In this document: positions 21,790 through 30,700 of the stretch, piece by piece
Numbering within the stretch: position 1 is the stretch's first letter
How the letters are laid out: every line of letters begins with the position of its first letter
NCBI GenBank assembly: GCA_030549335.1
Contig: CM060195.1
Span: forward strand, 15,679,501 to 15,743,500
Direction: 5' to 3'
DNA: 64,000 nucleotides
Origin: Pontederia crassipes
Lineage: Eukaryota; Streptophyta; Magnoliopsida; Commelinales; Pontederiaceae
Made by a program: the position numbers and the translations under genes
Notes under the pieces: generated by a model
What the model saw: the letters and a program-made list of their open reading frames with translations, nothing else
Told to the model about the DNA's origin: nothing
The model's database searches: none

Positions 21790-24297
21790 ATGCCAACAGG
21801 AAGGGACAAAGAGCTTAATTCTAGAAAAGAAGCAATTGATCAGAGAAGAATGATGGAAGTCATGACGCAACATTTCCAACATCTTGAAAATATGATTACT
21901 GAACTTCATGATGAAGTAGATGTTCAAATTGCACAACTACAACAAGTTATACCACCAAATCAAAGAAGAAATTGTCAAAGACAACGTGCTCCTGATGAAC
22001 ATGATGAAGAGATGAAACAGAAAGATGATGGAAGTTGGAGAAAGCATAAGCGTGTTCTGATTGGAGGAAGAAGTCATGATCAAGAAAATGTTTTCTATGC
22101 GCGTTGTTGTGTTATGGACAGAACTTGTGGATTGATTATTGATAGTGAAAGCTGCGTCAACCTTGCTAGCCATTACATGGTGGAGAAGTTGGGGCTACCA
22201 ACCTTAAAGCACCCAAAACCATACAAACTTCAGTGGATAAACGATGGAGAAGAAGTCAAAGTGACTAAACAGGTGCTTGTGCCATTTAAAATTGGAAGAT
22301 TTACGAATGAAGTATTATGTGATGTTGTGTCAATGCATGTTTGTCATATCCTTTTGGGGCAACCATGGCAATATGATCGATGTGTGACACATGATGGTGC
22401 TACCAACCGTTATAAATGTCGCAAAGATGGGAGGAAATACACTTTAGCACCATTGCCACCTCAAGAAGTATACGAAGAGCAGATGCAACTTAAAGAGCGT
22501 GTAGCAGCCTACAACATTGAGAGGAAAAATTCGGTTACACAACAACACTTGAAGAAAGAAGAAGCTGATTGTTCAGCAACTCCAAACAGTTCTGAGAGTT
22601 GTGAGAAAGGCAAAGATGAAAAATATGAGTGCCACAACTTGAGTGATGAAAATGAGAGCCACAATAATTTTGAGTGCTTAGAAAGGCCACTTTCTGAAAT
22701 TATTGAAATGCAACATTTAGATGCTGAGTATTATGAGAGTTGTGAGAATGAGAGAAGATTAGATCTTGAGTGTTTAGAGAGGCCACCTCCAGAGAGATAT
22801 GAGCAAAAGGACTTGAGTGTTGGGGCAAAAGAAAGAGAGTTCAGTAATGTTTCTCCTAATACTAACAATCTTTTGTCTTTTGATTCTGATTTCTCCATGC
22901 AGATATGTTGGAGTGGAATACATGAAGTTATATTTCCTATCATTCAAGGATCTAAAAGAGACTGTAGTGAGTATATGACAAGATGTTTGAAAGGTCCATC
23001 TCCTTGCTTTGAAACTTTATATTTGTTTGATGTGACTAGTTTGCAAGGTTTAGTTGAGAGAGGTGTTCAATGCCATCCGTCCTTTTCATTTTCATATTTG
23101 TTGGGTGCTGGCTCATTTTATTTATGTGTTACAATGAAGTTCTGGAATGAATATTTTCTAATATTGAGCATCTTTGATTGGCTTATTTTGATATTTAGAT
23201 TTTCTGATAAGAGTATAATCTTATTCATCTCCTTGAACCAACCATTGTGTCTTAGTAAAAACATTTCTTCAAAAAATTATTGCAGCTTGTCATATGATTT
23301 TTACATCACAAATGAGACATTTGCATCCATTGGAACTTTGCGTGTTTCCCACAAAAGATCTATGATTATTTTCTTAGGAGGTATTTTGATTTATAGTAAT
23401 AATTTACATGATCATTTGAGTGGAGTACATGAAGTTATAAATTCTCTCTTGCAAGGATTTGAAAGAGGTATTGAGTTTATGACAACTAGTTTGAAAATAC
23501 CAGTTCTTACTTTTCAAAGTTTATATTTGCTGGATGTGTCTGAGGTTTTAATTGAGAGAAGAATTGAGTGGCATGCAATCATTAGATCTGAATTTTCCAT
23601 TCCACTTTCTTATTCATTGAGTGCTGAAACACTTTATTTGAGCCATATGGTGAAATTTTGTAATGAATATTTTATAGTCCGGAGTACTTTTGATTGGTTG
23701 ATTTTGATTTCAAGATTTTCTGAGCCTACCTTATTCATTTCTTTAAATTTATCTTTGTGCTTTCCTAAGATCATTTTTGCAGATGATGGTTGTAATCTTT
23801 CATATAATTTTCACATCATGATTCGAAAATTCATTGCATTTGCATTAGTAAGACTTTTGTGCAATTTTCATCAAAGATTTAAGAGTAACTTCTTTGGAGA
23901 TATCTTGATTAATAGCAGTCATTTGCAAAGTAATTTTGATGATATTTTGGTTTGTTGCAAGGACTTGCATGATTCCCTTTATAAGCCAAGTTGTTTGATG
24001 CATTACAGATATATTTCACTTGCAGATTTTAAGGATCCATTTTATTTTGAGGGAAAAGATGTCCTTATTTTGGAACTACTTAACAATTTCCTTGTTAGAA
24101 CTCTAGTCCCATGGCATACATTCCACATTTCATTTGATAGGATCCTTATGCGCGAGGGAAGGTCTCCAAAGTTTCGCACTTTGTTTCTTAAAATAGCATC
24201 GTCTCATGGGCATAAGATATTTCATCCAGGTGAGTATGAGAGTCGCATTACTTTTATAATACTTATGTCTTCTTTCTCTGCACTTGCTGGCTCTTAA
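21790..24297 (+). CDS. Ty3/Gypsy-type polyprotein with retropepsin-like domain (non-autonomous element)
   Basis: One frame of 835 codons starts at the first long-frame ATG after the leader. Residues 1-95 are charged and partly helical (about 20-52 could be a short coiled coil), probably a reduced Gag-like part. No zinc knuckle is visible. Residues about 99-206 resemble the plant Ty3/Gypsy aspartic protease: the GLIIDS active-site region near 114-119, VEKLGLPTLKHPKPYKLQW at 131-149, EVLCDVV at 174-180 and HILLGQPWQYDR at 186-197. A polar, Cys/Glu-rich linker follows with two ECLERP motifs (295-300 and 327-332). Residues about 375-716 form two related modules of about 170 residues, hydrophobic and hard to assign. 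Short stretches such as ILIYSNNLHDHL (532-543) recall reverse transcriptase. No credible RNase H or integrase is seen. The protease call is fairly secure; the C-terminal half is uncertain. Confidence 0.75.
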   Translation: MPTGRDKELNSRKEAIDQRRMMEVMTQHFQHLENMITELHDEVDVQIAQLQQVIPPNQRRNCQRQRAPDEHDEEMKQKDDGSWRKHKRVLIGGRSHDQENVFYARCCVMDRTCGLIIDSESCVNLASHYMVEKLGLPTLKHPKPYKLQWINDGEEVKVTKQVLVPFKIGRFTNEVLCDVVSMHVCHILLGQPWQYDRCVTHDGATNRYKCRKDGRKYTLAPLPPQEVYEEQMQLKERVAAYNIERKNSVTQQHLKKEEADCSATPNSSESCEKGKDEKYECHNLSDENESHNNFECLERPLSEIIEMQHLDAEYYESCENERRLDLECLERPPPERYEQKDLSVGAKEREFSNVSPNTNNLLSFDSDFSMQICWSGIHEVIFPIIQGSKRDCSEYMTRCLKGPSPCFETLYLFDVTSLQGLVERGVQCHPSFSFSYLLGAGSFYLCVTMKFWNEYFLILSIFDWLILIFRFSDKSIILFISLNQPLCLSKNISSKNYCSLSYDFYITNETFASIGTLRVSHKRSMIIFLGGILIYSNNLHDHLSGVHEVINSLLQGFERGIEFMTTSLKIPVLTFQSLYLLDVSEVLIERRIEWHAIIRSEFSIPLSYSLSAETLYLSHMVKFCNEYFIVRSTFDWLILISRFSEPTLFISLNLSLCFPKIIFADDGCNLSYNFHIMIRKFIAFALVRLLCNFHQRFKSNFFGDILINSSHLQSNFDDILVCCKDLHDSLYKPSCLMHYRYISLADFKDPFYFEGKDVLILELLNNFLVRTLVPWHTFHISFDRILMREGRSPKFRTLFLKIASSHGHKIFHPGEYESRITFIILMSSFSALAGS
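22912..23937 (+). repeat. Internal duplication of about 170 codons within the element's frame
   Basis: Residues about 375-543 and 544-716 align as two diverged copies. Matching landmarks are SGIHEV/SGVHEV (375/544), VERGVQ/IERRIE, NEYF...FDWLILI.RFS (453/625), FISLN..LC (479/649), SYDFYI/SYNFHI (501/671) and a GGILIYS/GDILINS pair (530/703). The spacing is 169-173 residues. The nucleotide copies are well diverged, so the duplication is much older than this insertion and belongs to the family. The ILIYS...HDHL stretch recalls the catalytic-core region of reverse transcriptase, so the modules may descend from it. That is inference. Confidence 0.7.
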
Positions 24298-24496
24298 CTT
24301 GATGGTATGGATGAGAAATTGTGCTTGCAATTATCATTGAGATGCATCATGCAGTCATCAGACACATGAAAGGGAAGTATCAATATCCTCATTATGCGTG
24401 TCCTAAATTATTTAACAAATTCACATATGTGATAGGTTATATTTTCCTTATTGTGCATGTAGATTCGAGGACGAATCCTTTTGAAGATGAGGGAAA
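24298..24496 (+). other. 3' internal region before the 3' LTR
   Basis: About 200 bp lie between the end of the long frame and the 3' LTR. The last part reads in another frame as DSRTNPFEDEGNDMN (24463-24507), which resembles the C-terminal tail of many plant Ty3/Gypsy pol proteins and runs into the LTR. It also holds the polypurine tract. The reading is a family relic in this copy, and I claim no product from it. Confidence 0.55.
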
Positions 24497-24588
24497 TGAT
24501 ATGAATCTGGATATACTCTCCTTATTGTGAATGCAGATTCGAGGACGAATCCTTTTGAAGAGGAGGGGAATGATATGAACCAGGAAAC
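24441..24588 (+). repeat. 74-bp tandem duplication spanning the 3' LTR start
   Basis: CCTTATTGTG, AGATTCGAGGACGAATCC, TTTTGAAGA and TGATATGAA all recur with an offset of exactly 74 bp (24446/24520, 24461/24535, 24497/24571). One copy lies just outside the 3' LTR and one forms its beginning. The copies differ at several bases, so the duplication is older than this insertion. The 5' LTR also starts with this copy (19943-20016). Confidence 0.85.
24483..24496 (+). other. Polypurine tract used for this insertion
   Basis: GAAGATGAGGGAAA ends directly at the TGATATGAATC start of the 3' LTR. Because the genomic 5' end (19943) begins with this same TGATATGAATC next to the target-site duplication, this position must have served as the plus-strand start in the last transposition. 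A longer pure tract lies 74 bp downstream inside the LTR. Confidence 0.7.
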
Positions 24589-25258
24589 GCATACATTGCA
24601 GCCGGCAATAGAAGATTGTTCTAGCAAAGTTGGATGATCAAGATAATGGTGTGGATCTCAGGCATAAGGAAATTGAAGATAATCAAGAATGTTTGAAATT
24701 TATAATTGATCCGTTACAAGATCGAGTTAGATCAGATCCAACTTCTCAACGGGTTATAAATTGGGCCGCATGAAGAGTCAGCATAACTTGGGCCAAATAA
24801 ATCATGGTTTAACCATATTTATTTGGAATTTTCGGAATTAATTAAATATGGAATATGCTGATGAGGATTGTAACAGAAATTGAGTTTGTTATTTTGTTAA
24901 ATTAGTTAGGTTACTTGTGGGCTAAGTTAGGGTATTTTCTTTCAGCCCAAATTCTATTTCTAAGGCCTATAAATACTGTTACTCATTGTTATGTTAGACA
25001 TCTTTGAATCTATGAAAATTATGGCTTAATTGCTTTGCTGTGAGGGAACTCCTGCAACCCGTTCTTCGGGAACTTCCGCTGTTAATTACAAGGTTGGCTA
25101 TCTTGTTATTAAATCCATCTATTTATAATATTGATTGCTTGGTTCATTGTAATCTTGAGGTTGATATTCCGCTGCCTTGAAAATTCGTTTGATCTCGTTT
25201 CTTTGATTATCATATATTGTTCCGGTCACTCAAGGCATTGTTCTTGAGCATCGTATCA
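24497..25258 (+). repeat. 3' LTR
   Basis: A 762-bp copy of the 5' LTR with one difference found (near 25109, CTTGTTATT versus CTTATTATT). It ends GCATCGTATCA just before TAAGA at 25259. It repeats the TATA box (24968-24975), the TGGGCY motifs and the hairpins. The first part reads as coding-like sequence with the DSRTNPFEEEGNDMN pol-tail motif (24537-24581). Confidence 0.97.
24968..24975 (+). promoter_or_regulatory. TATA box of the 3' LTR
   Basis: TATAAATA in the same context as in the 5' LTR. From this copy, transcription would read outward into the right satellite array. That could give satellite-containing RNA, but this is untested. Confidence 0.6.
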
Positions 25259-25263
25259 TAAGA
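25259..25263. repeat. Target-site duplication, right copy (TAAGA)
   Basis: TAAGA directly follows the LTR terminus GTATCA and matches 19938-19942. The satellite continues at unit position 86 with GGTGATTGATC, so no satellite sequence was lost. Confidence 0.97.
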
Positions 25264-27740
25264 GGTGATTGATCTTTAGAACTTTAACTCTATTTCAAAC
25301 CGAAGTTGAACCGTTACAATCAAAGATAACGCTCTTGGGGATTAGAGTCTTAGACTAAGGTTCAAAGCTATAAGTTATAGATACTTATTACAACCTTTGG
25401 GTGCCCTAAGAGGTGATAGATCTTTAGAACTCTAACTCTATTTCAAACCGAAGTTGAACCGTTACAATCAAAGATAACGCTCTTGGGGATTAGAGTCTTA
25501 GAGTAAGGTTCAAAGCTATAAGTTATAGATACTTATTACAACCTTTGTGTGCCCTAAGAGGTGATTGATCTTTAGAACTTTAACTCTATTTCAAACCGAA
25601 GTTGAACCGTTACAATCAAAGATAACGCTCTTGGGGATTAGAGTCTTAGAGTAAGGTTCAAAGCTATAAGTTATAGATACTTATTACAACCTTTGGGTGT
25701 CCTAAGAGGTGATAGATCTTTAGAACTTTAACTCTATTTCAAACCGAAGTTGAACCGTTACAATCAAAGATAACGCTCTTGGGGATTAGAGTCTTAGAAT
25801 TATGGTCAAAGTTATAAGTTATAGATACTTATTACAACCTTTGGGTGTCCTAAGAGGTGATAGATCTTTTGAACTTTAACTCTATTTCAAACCGAAGTTG
25901 AACCGTTACAATCAAAGATAACGCTCTTGGGGATTAGAGTCTTAGAGTAAGGTTCAAAGCTATAAGTTATAGATACTTATTACAACCTTTGGGTGCCTTA
26001 AGAGGTGATAGATTTTTAGAACTCTAACTCTATTTCAAACCGAAGTTGAACCGTTACAATCAAAGATAACGCTCTTGGGGATTAGAGTCTTAGAGTAAGG
26101 TTCAAAGCTATAAGTTATAGATACTTATTACAACCTTTGGGTGTCCTAAGAGGTGATAGATCTTTACAACTTTAACTCTATTTCAAACCGAAGTTGAACC
26201 GTTACAATCAAAGATAACGCTCTTGGGGATTAGAGTCTTAGAGTAAGGTTCAAAGCTATAAGTTATAGACACTTATTACAACCTTTGGGTGTCCTAAGAG
26301 GTGATTGATCTTTAGAACTTTAACTCTATTTCAAACCGAAGTTGAACCGTTACAATCAAAGATAACGCTCTTGGGGATTAGAGTCTTAGAGTAAGGTTCA
26401 AAGCTATAAGTTATAGATACTTATTACAACCTTTGGGTGTCCTAAGAGGTGATAGATCTTTAGAACTTTAACTCTATTTCAAACCGAAGTTGAACCGTTA
26501 CAATCAAAGATAACGCTCTTGGGGATTAGAGTCTTAGAGTAAGGTTCAAAGCTATAAGTTATAGATACTTATTACAACCTTTGGGTGCCATAAGAGGTGA
26601 TAGATCTTTAGAAATCTAACTCTATTGCAATCCGAAGTTGAACCGTTACAATCAAAGATAACGCTCTTGGGGATTAGTGTCTTAGAGTAAGGTTCAAAGC
26701 TATAAGTTATAGATAATTATTACAACATTTGGGTGCCCTAAGAGGTGATTGATCTTTAGAACTTTAACTCTATTTCAAACCGAAGTTGAACCGTTACAAT
26801 CAAAGATAACGCTCTTGGGGATTAGAGTCTTAGAGTAAGGTTCAAAGCTATAAGTTATAGATACTTATTACAACCTTTGGGCGCCCTAAGAGGTGATAGA
26901 TCTTTAGAACTCTAACTCTATTTCAAACCGAAGTTGAACCGTTACAATCAAAGATAACGCTCTTGGGGATTAGAGTCTTAGAGTAAGGTTCAAAGCTATA
27001 AGTTATAGATACTTATTACAACCTTTGGGTGCCCTAAGAGGTGATAGATCTTTAGAACTCTAACTCTATTTCAAACCGAAGTTGAACCGTTACAATCAAA
27101 GATAACGCTCTTGGGGATTAGAGTCTTAGAGTAAGGTTCAAAGCTATAAGTTATAGATACTTATTACAACCTTTGGGTGCCCTAAGAGGTGATAGATCTT
27201 TAGAACTCTAACTCTATTTCAAACCGAAGTTGAACAGTTACAATCAAAGATAACGCTCTTGGGGATTAGAGTCTTAGAGTAAGGTTCAAAGCTATAAGTT
27301 ATAGATACTTATTACAACCTTTGGGTGCCTTAAGAGGTGATAGATCTTTAGAACTCTAACTCTATTTCAAACCGAAGTTGAACCGTTACAATCAAAGATA
27401 ACGCTCTTGGGGATTAGAGTCTTAGAGTAAGGTTCAAAGCTATAAGTTATAGATACTTATTACAACCTTTGTGTGCCCTAAGAGGTGATTGATCTTTAGA
27501 ACTTTAACTCTATTTCAAACCGAAGTTGAACCGTTACAATCAAAGATAACGCTCTTGGGGATTAGAGTCTTAGAGTAAGGTTCAAAGCTATAAGTTATAG
27601 ACACTTATTACAACCTTTGGGTGTCCTAAGAGGTGATTGATCTTTAGAACTTTAACTCTATTTCAAACCGAAGTTGAACCGTTACAATCAAAGATAACGC
27701 TCTTGGGGATTAGAGTCTTAGAGTAAGGTTCAAAGCTATA

Positions 27741-30700
27741 AGTTATTGATACTTATTACAACCTTTGGGTGTCCTAAGAGGTGATAGATCTTTAGAACTT
27801 TAACTCTATTTCAAACCAAAGTTGAACCGTTACAATCAAAGATAACGCTCTTGGGGATTAGAGTCTTAGAGTAAGGTTCAAAGCTATAAGTTATAGATAC
27901 TTATTACAACCTTTGGGTGCCATAAGAGGTGATAGATCTTTAGAAATCTAACTCTATTGCAATCCGAAGTTGAACCGTTACAATCAAAGATAACGCTCTT
28001 GGGGATTAGTGTCTTAGAGTAAGGTTCAAAGCTATAAGTTATAGATAATTATTACAACATTTGGGTGCCCTAAGAGGTGATTGATCTTTAGAACTTTAAC
28101 TCTATTTCAAACCGAAGTTGAACCGTTACAATCAAAGATAACGCTCTTGGGGATTAGAGTCTTAGAGTAAGGTTCAAAGCTATAAGTTATAGATACTTAT
28201 TACAACCTTCGGGTGCCCTAAGAGGTGATAGATCTTTAGAACTCTAACTCTATTTCAAACCGAAGTTGAACCGTTACAATCAAAGATAACGCTCTTGGGG
28301 ATTAGAGGAGTCTTAGAGTAAGGTTCAAAGCTATAAGTTATAGATACTTATTACAACCTTTGGGTGCCCTAAGAGGTGATAGATCTTTAGAACTCTAACT
28401 CTATTTCAAACCGAAGTTGAACCGTTACAATCAAATCAAAGATAACGCTCTTGGGGATTAGAGCCTTAGAGTAAGGTTCAAAGCTATAAGTTATAGATAC
28501 TTATTACAACCTTTCTGTGCCCTAAGAGGTGATTGATCTTTAGAACTTTAACTCTATTTCAAACCGAAGTTGAACCGTTACAATCAAAGATAACGCTCTT
28601 GGGGATTAGAGTCTTAGAGTAAGGTTCAAAGCTATAAGTTATAGACACTTATTACAACCTTTGGGTGTCCTAAGAGGTGATAGATCTTTAGAACTTTAAC
28701 TCTATTTCAAACCGAAGTTGAACCGTTACAATCAAAGATAACGCTCTTGGGGATTAGAGTCTTAGAATTAGGGTCAAAGTTATAAGTCATAGATACTTAT
28801 TACAACCTTTGGGTGTCCTAAGAGGTGATAGATCTTTTGAACTTTAACTCTATTTCAAACCGAAGTTGAACCGTTACAATCAAAGATAACGCTCTTGGGG
28901 ATTAGAGTCTTAGAGTAAGGTTCAAAGCTATAAGTTATAGATACTTATTACAACCTTTGTGTGCCCTAAGAGGTGATTGATCTTTAGAACTTTAACTCTA
29001 TTTCAAACCGAAGTTGAACCGTTACAATCAAAGATAACGCTCTTGGGGATTAGAGTCTTAGAGTAAGGTTCAAAGCTATAAGTTATAGATACTTATTACA
29101 ACCTTTGGGTGTCCTAAGAGGTGATAGATCTTTAGAACTTTAACTCTATTCAAACCGAAGTTGAACCGTTACAATCAAAGATAACGCTCTTGCGAATTAG
29201 AGTCTTAGAGTTAGGGTCAAAGTTATAAGTTATAGATACTTATTACAACCTTTGGGTGTCCTAAGAGGTGATAGATCTTTTGAACTTTAACTCTATTTCA
29301 AACCGAAGTTGAACCGTTACAATCAAAGATAACGCTCTTGGGGATTAGAGTCTTAGAATAAGGTTCAAAGCTATAAGTTATAGACACTTATTACAACCTT
29401 TGGGTGTCTTAAGAGGTGATAGATCTTTAGAACTTTAACTCTATTTCAAACCGAAGTTGAACCGTTACAATCTAAGATAACGCTCTTGGGGATTAGAGTC
29501 TTAGAGTAAGGTTCAAAGCGATAAGTTATATATACTTATTACAACCTTTGGGTGCCCTAAGAGGTGATAGATCTTTAGAACTTTAACTCTATTTCAAACC
29601 GAAGTTGAACCGTTACAATCAAAGATAACGCTCTTGGGGATTGGAGTCTTAGAGTAAGGTTTAAACCTATAAGTTATAGATACTTATTACAACCTTTGGG
29701 TGCCCTAAGAGGTGATAGATCTTTAGAACTTTAACTCTATTTCAAACCGAAGTTGAACCGTTACAATCAAAGATAACGCTCTTGGGGATTGGAGTCTTAG
29801 AGTAAGGTTCAAAGCTATAAGTTATATATACTTATTACAACCTTTGGGTGCCCTAAGAGGTGATAGATCTTTAGAACTCTAACTCTATTTCAAACCGAAG
29901 TTGAACCGTTACAATCAAAGATAAACCTCTCGGGGATTAGAGTCTTAGAGTAAGGTTCAAAGCTATAAGTTATAGATACTTATTACAACCTTTGGGTGCC
30001 CTAAGAGGTGATAGATCTTTAGAACTCTAACTCTATTTCAAACCGAAGTTGAACCGTTACAATCAAATCAAAGATAACGCTCTTGGGGATTAGAGTCTTA
30101 GAGTAAGGTTCAAAGCTATAAGTTATAGATACTTATTACAACCTTTCTGTGCCCTAAGAGGTGATTGATCTTTAGAACTTTAACTCTATTTCAAACCGAA
30201 GTTGAACCGTTACAATCAAAGATAACGCTCTTGGGGATTAGAGTCTTAGAGTAAGGTTCAAAGCTATAAGTTATAGACACTTATTACAACCTTTGGGTGT
30301 CCTAAGAGGTGATAGATCTTTAGAACTTTAACTCTATTTCAAACCGAAGTTGAACCGTTACAATCAAAGATAACGCTCTTGGGGATTAGAGTCTTAGAAT
30401 TAGGGTCAAAGTTATAAGTCATAGATACTTATTACAACCTTTGGGTGTCCTAAGAGGTGATAGATCTTTTGAACTTTAACTCTATTTCAAACCGAAGTTG
30501 AACCGTTACAATCAAAGATAACGCTCTTGGGGATTAGAGTCTTAGAGTAAGGTTCAAAGCTATAAGTTATAGATACTTATTACAACCTTTGGGTGTCCTA
30601 AGAGGTGATAGATCTTTTGAACTTTAACTCTATTTCAAACCGAAGTTGAACCGTTACAATCAAAGATAACGCTCTTGGGGATTAGAGTCTTAGAGTAAGG

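Larger units (their letters stand above)
19943..25258 (+). mobile_element. Young non-autonomous Ty3/Gypsy-type LTR retrotransposon
   Basis: A 5,316-bp element lies between TAAGA duplications, with 762-bp LTRs (TG...CA), a tRNA-iMet-type primer-binding site, a leader of about 1.07 kb, one 835-codon frame and a short 3' part ending in a purine-rich tract. The frame holds a retropepsin-like domain typical of plant Ty3/Gypsy elements, but I recognise no clear reverse transcriptase, RNase H or integrase. It therefore looks structurally whole as a non-autonomous element needing a partner. I find one difference between the LTRs. At a commonly used plant rate of about 1.3e-8 per site per year that means roughly 50,000 years, with wide error. 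A CRM-like (centromeric chromovirus) lineage is possible given the satellite location and the pol-like reading at the LTR start, but is not proven. Confidence 0.93.

Noticed and set aside
21730-22943. Minus-strand frames opposite the polyprotein (21730-21936, 21937-22173, 22731-22943)
   Set aside because: They are shadows of the + strand frame with no domain or independent signal.
22870-23940. Host membrane protein captured by the element
   Set aside because: Hydrophobic stretches around FDWLILI could look like membrane segments, but the AT-rich composition and reverse-transcriptase-like strings are a simpler explanation and no host family is recognised.
24130-24330. 66-codon minus-strand frame
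   Set aside because: It lies opposite the end of the polyprotein and its 3' flank; no recognisable feature.
24321-24530. 69-codon + strand frame before and into the 3' LTR
   Set aside because: Not called as a gene. Its last part resembles a pol tail and is described as a relic, and the rest has no support.
19943-25258. Insertion as an assembly chimera
   Set aside because: Perfect TAAGA duplications, matching LTR ends and satellite phase continuing across the site all support a real insertion.
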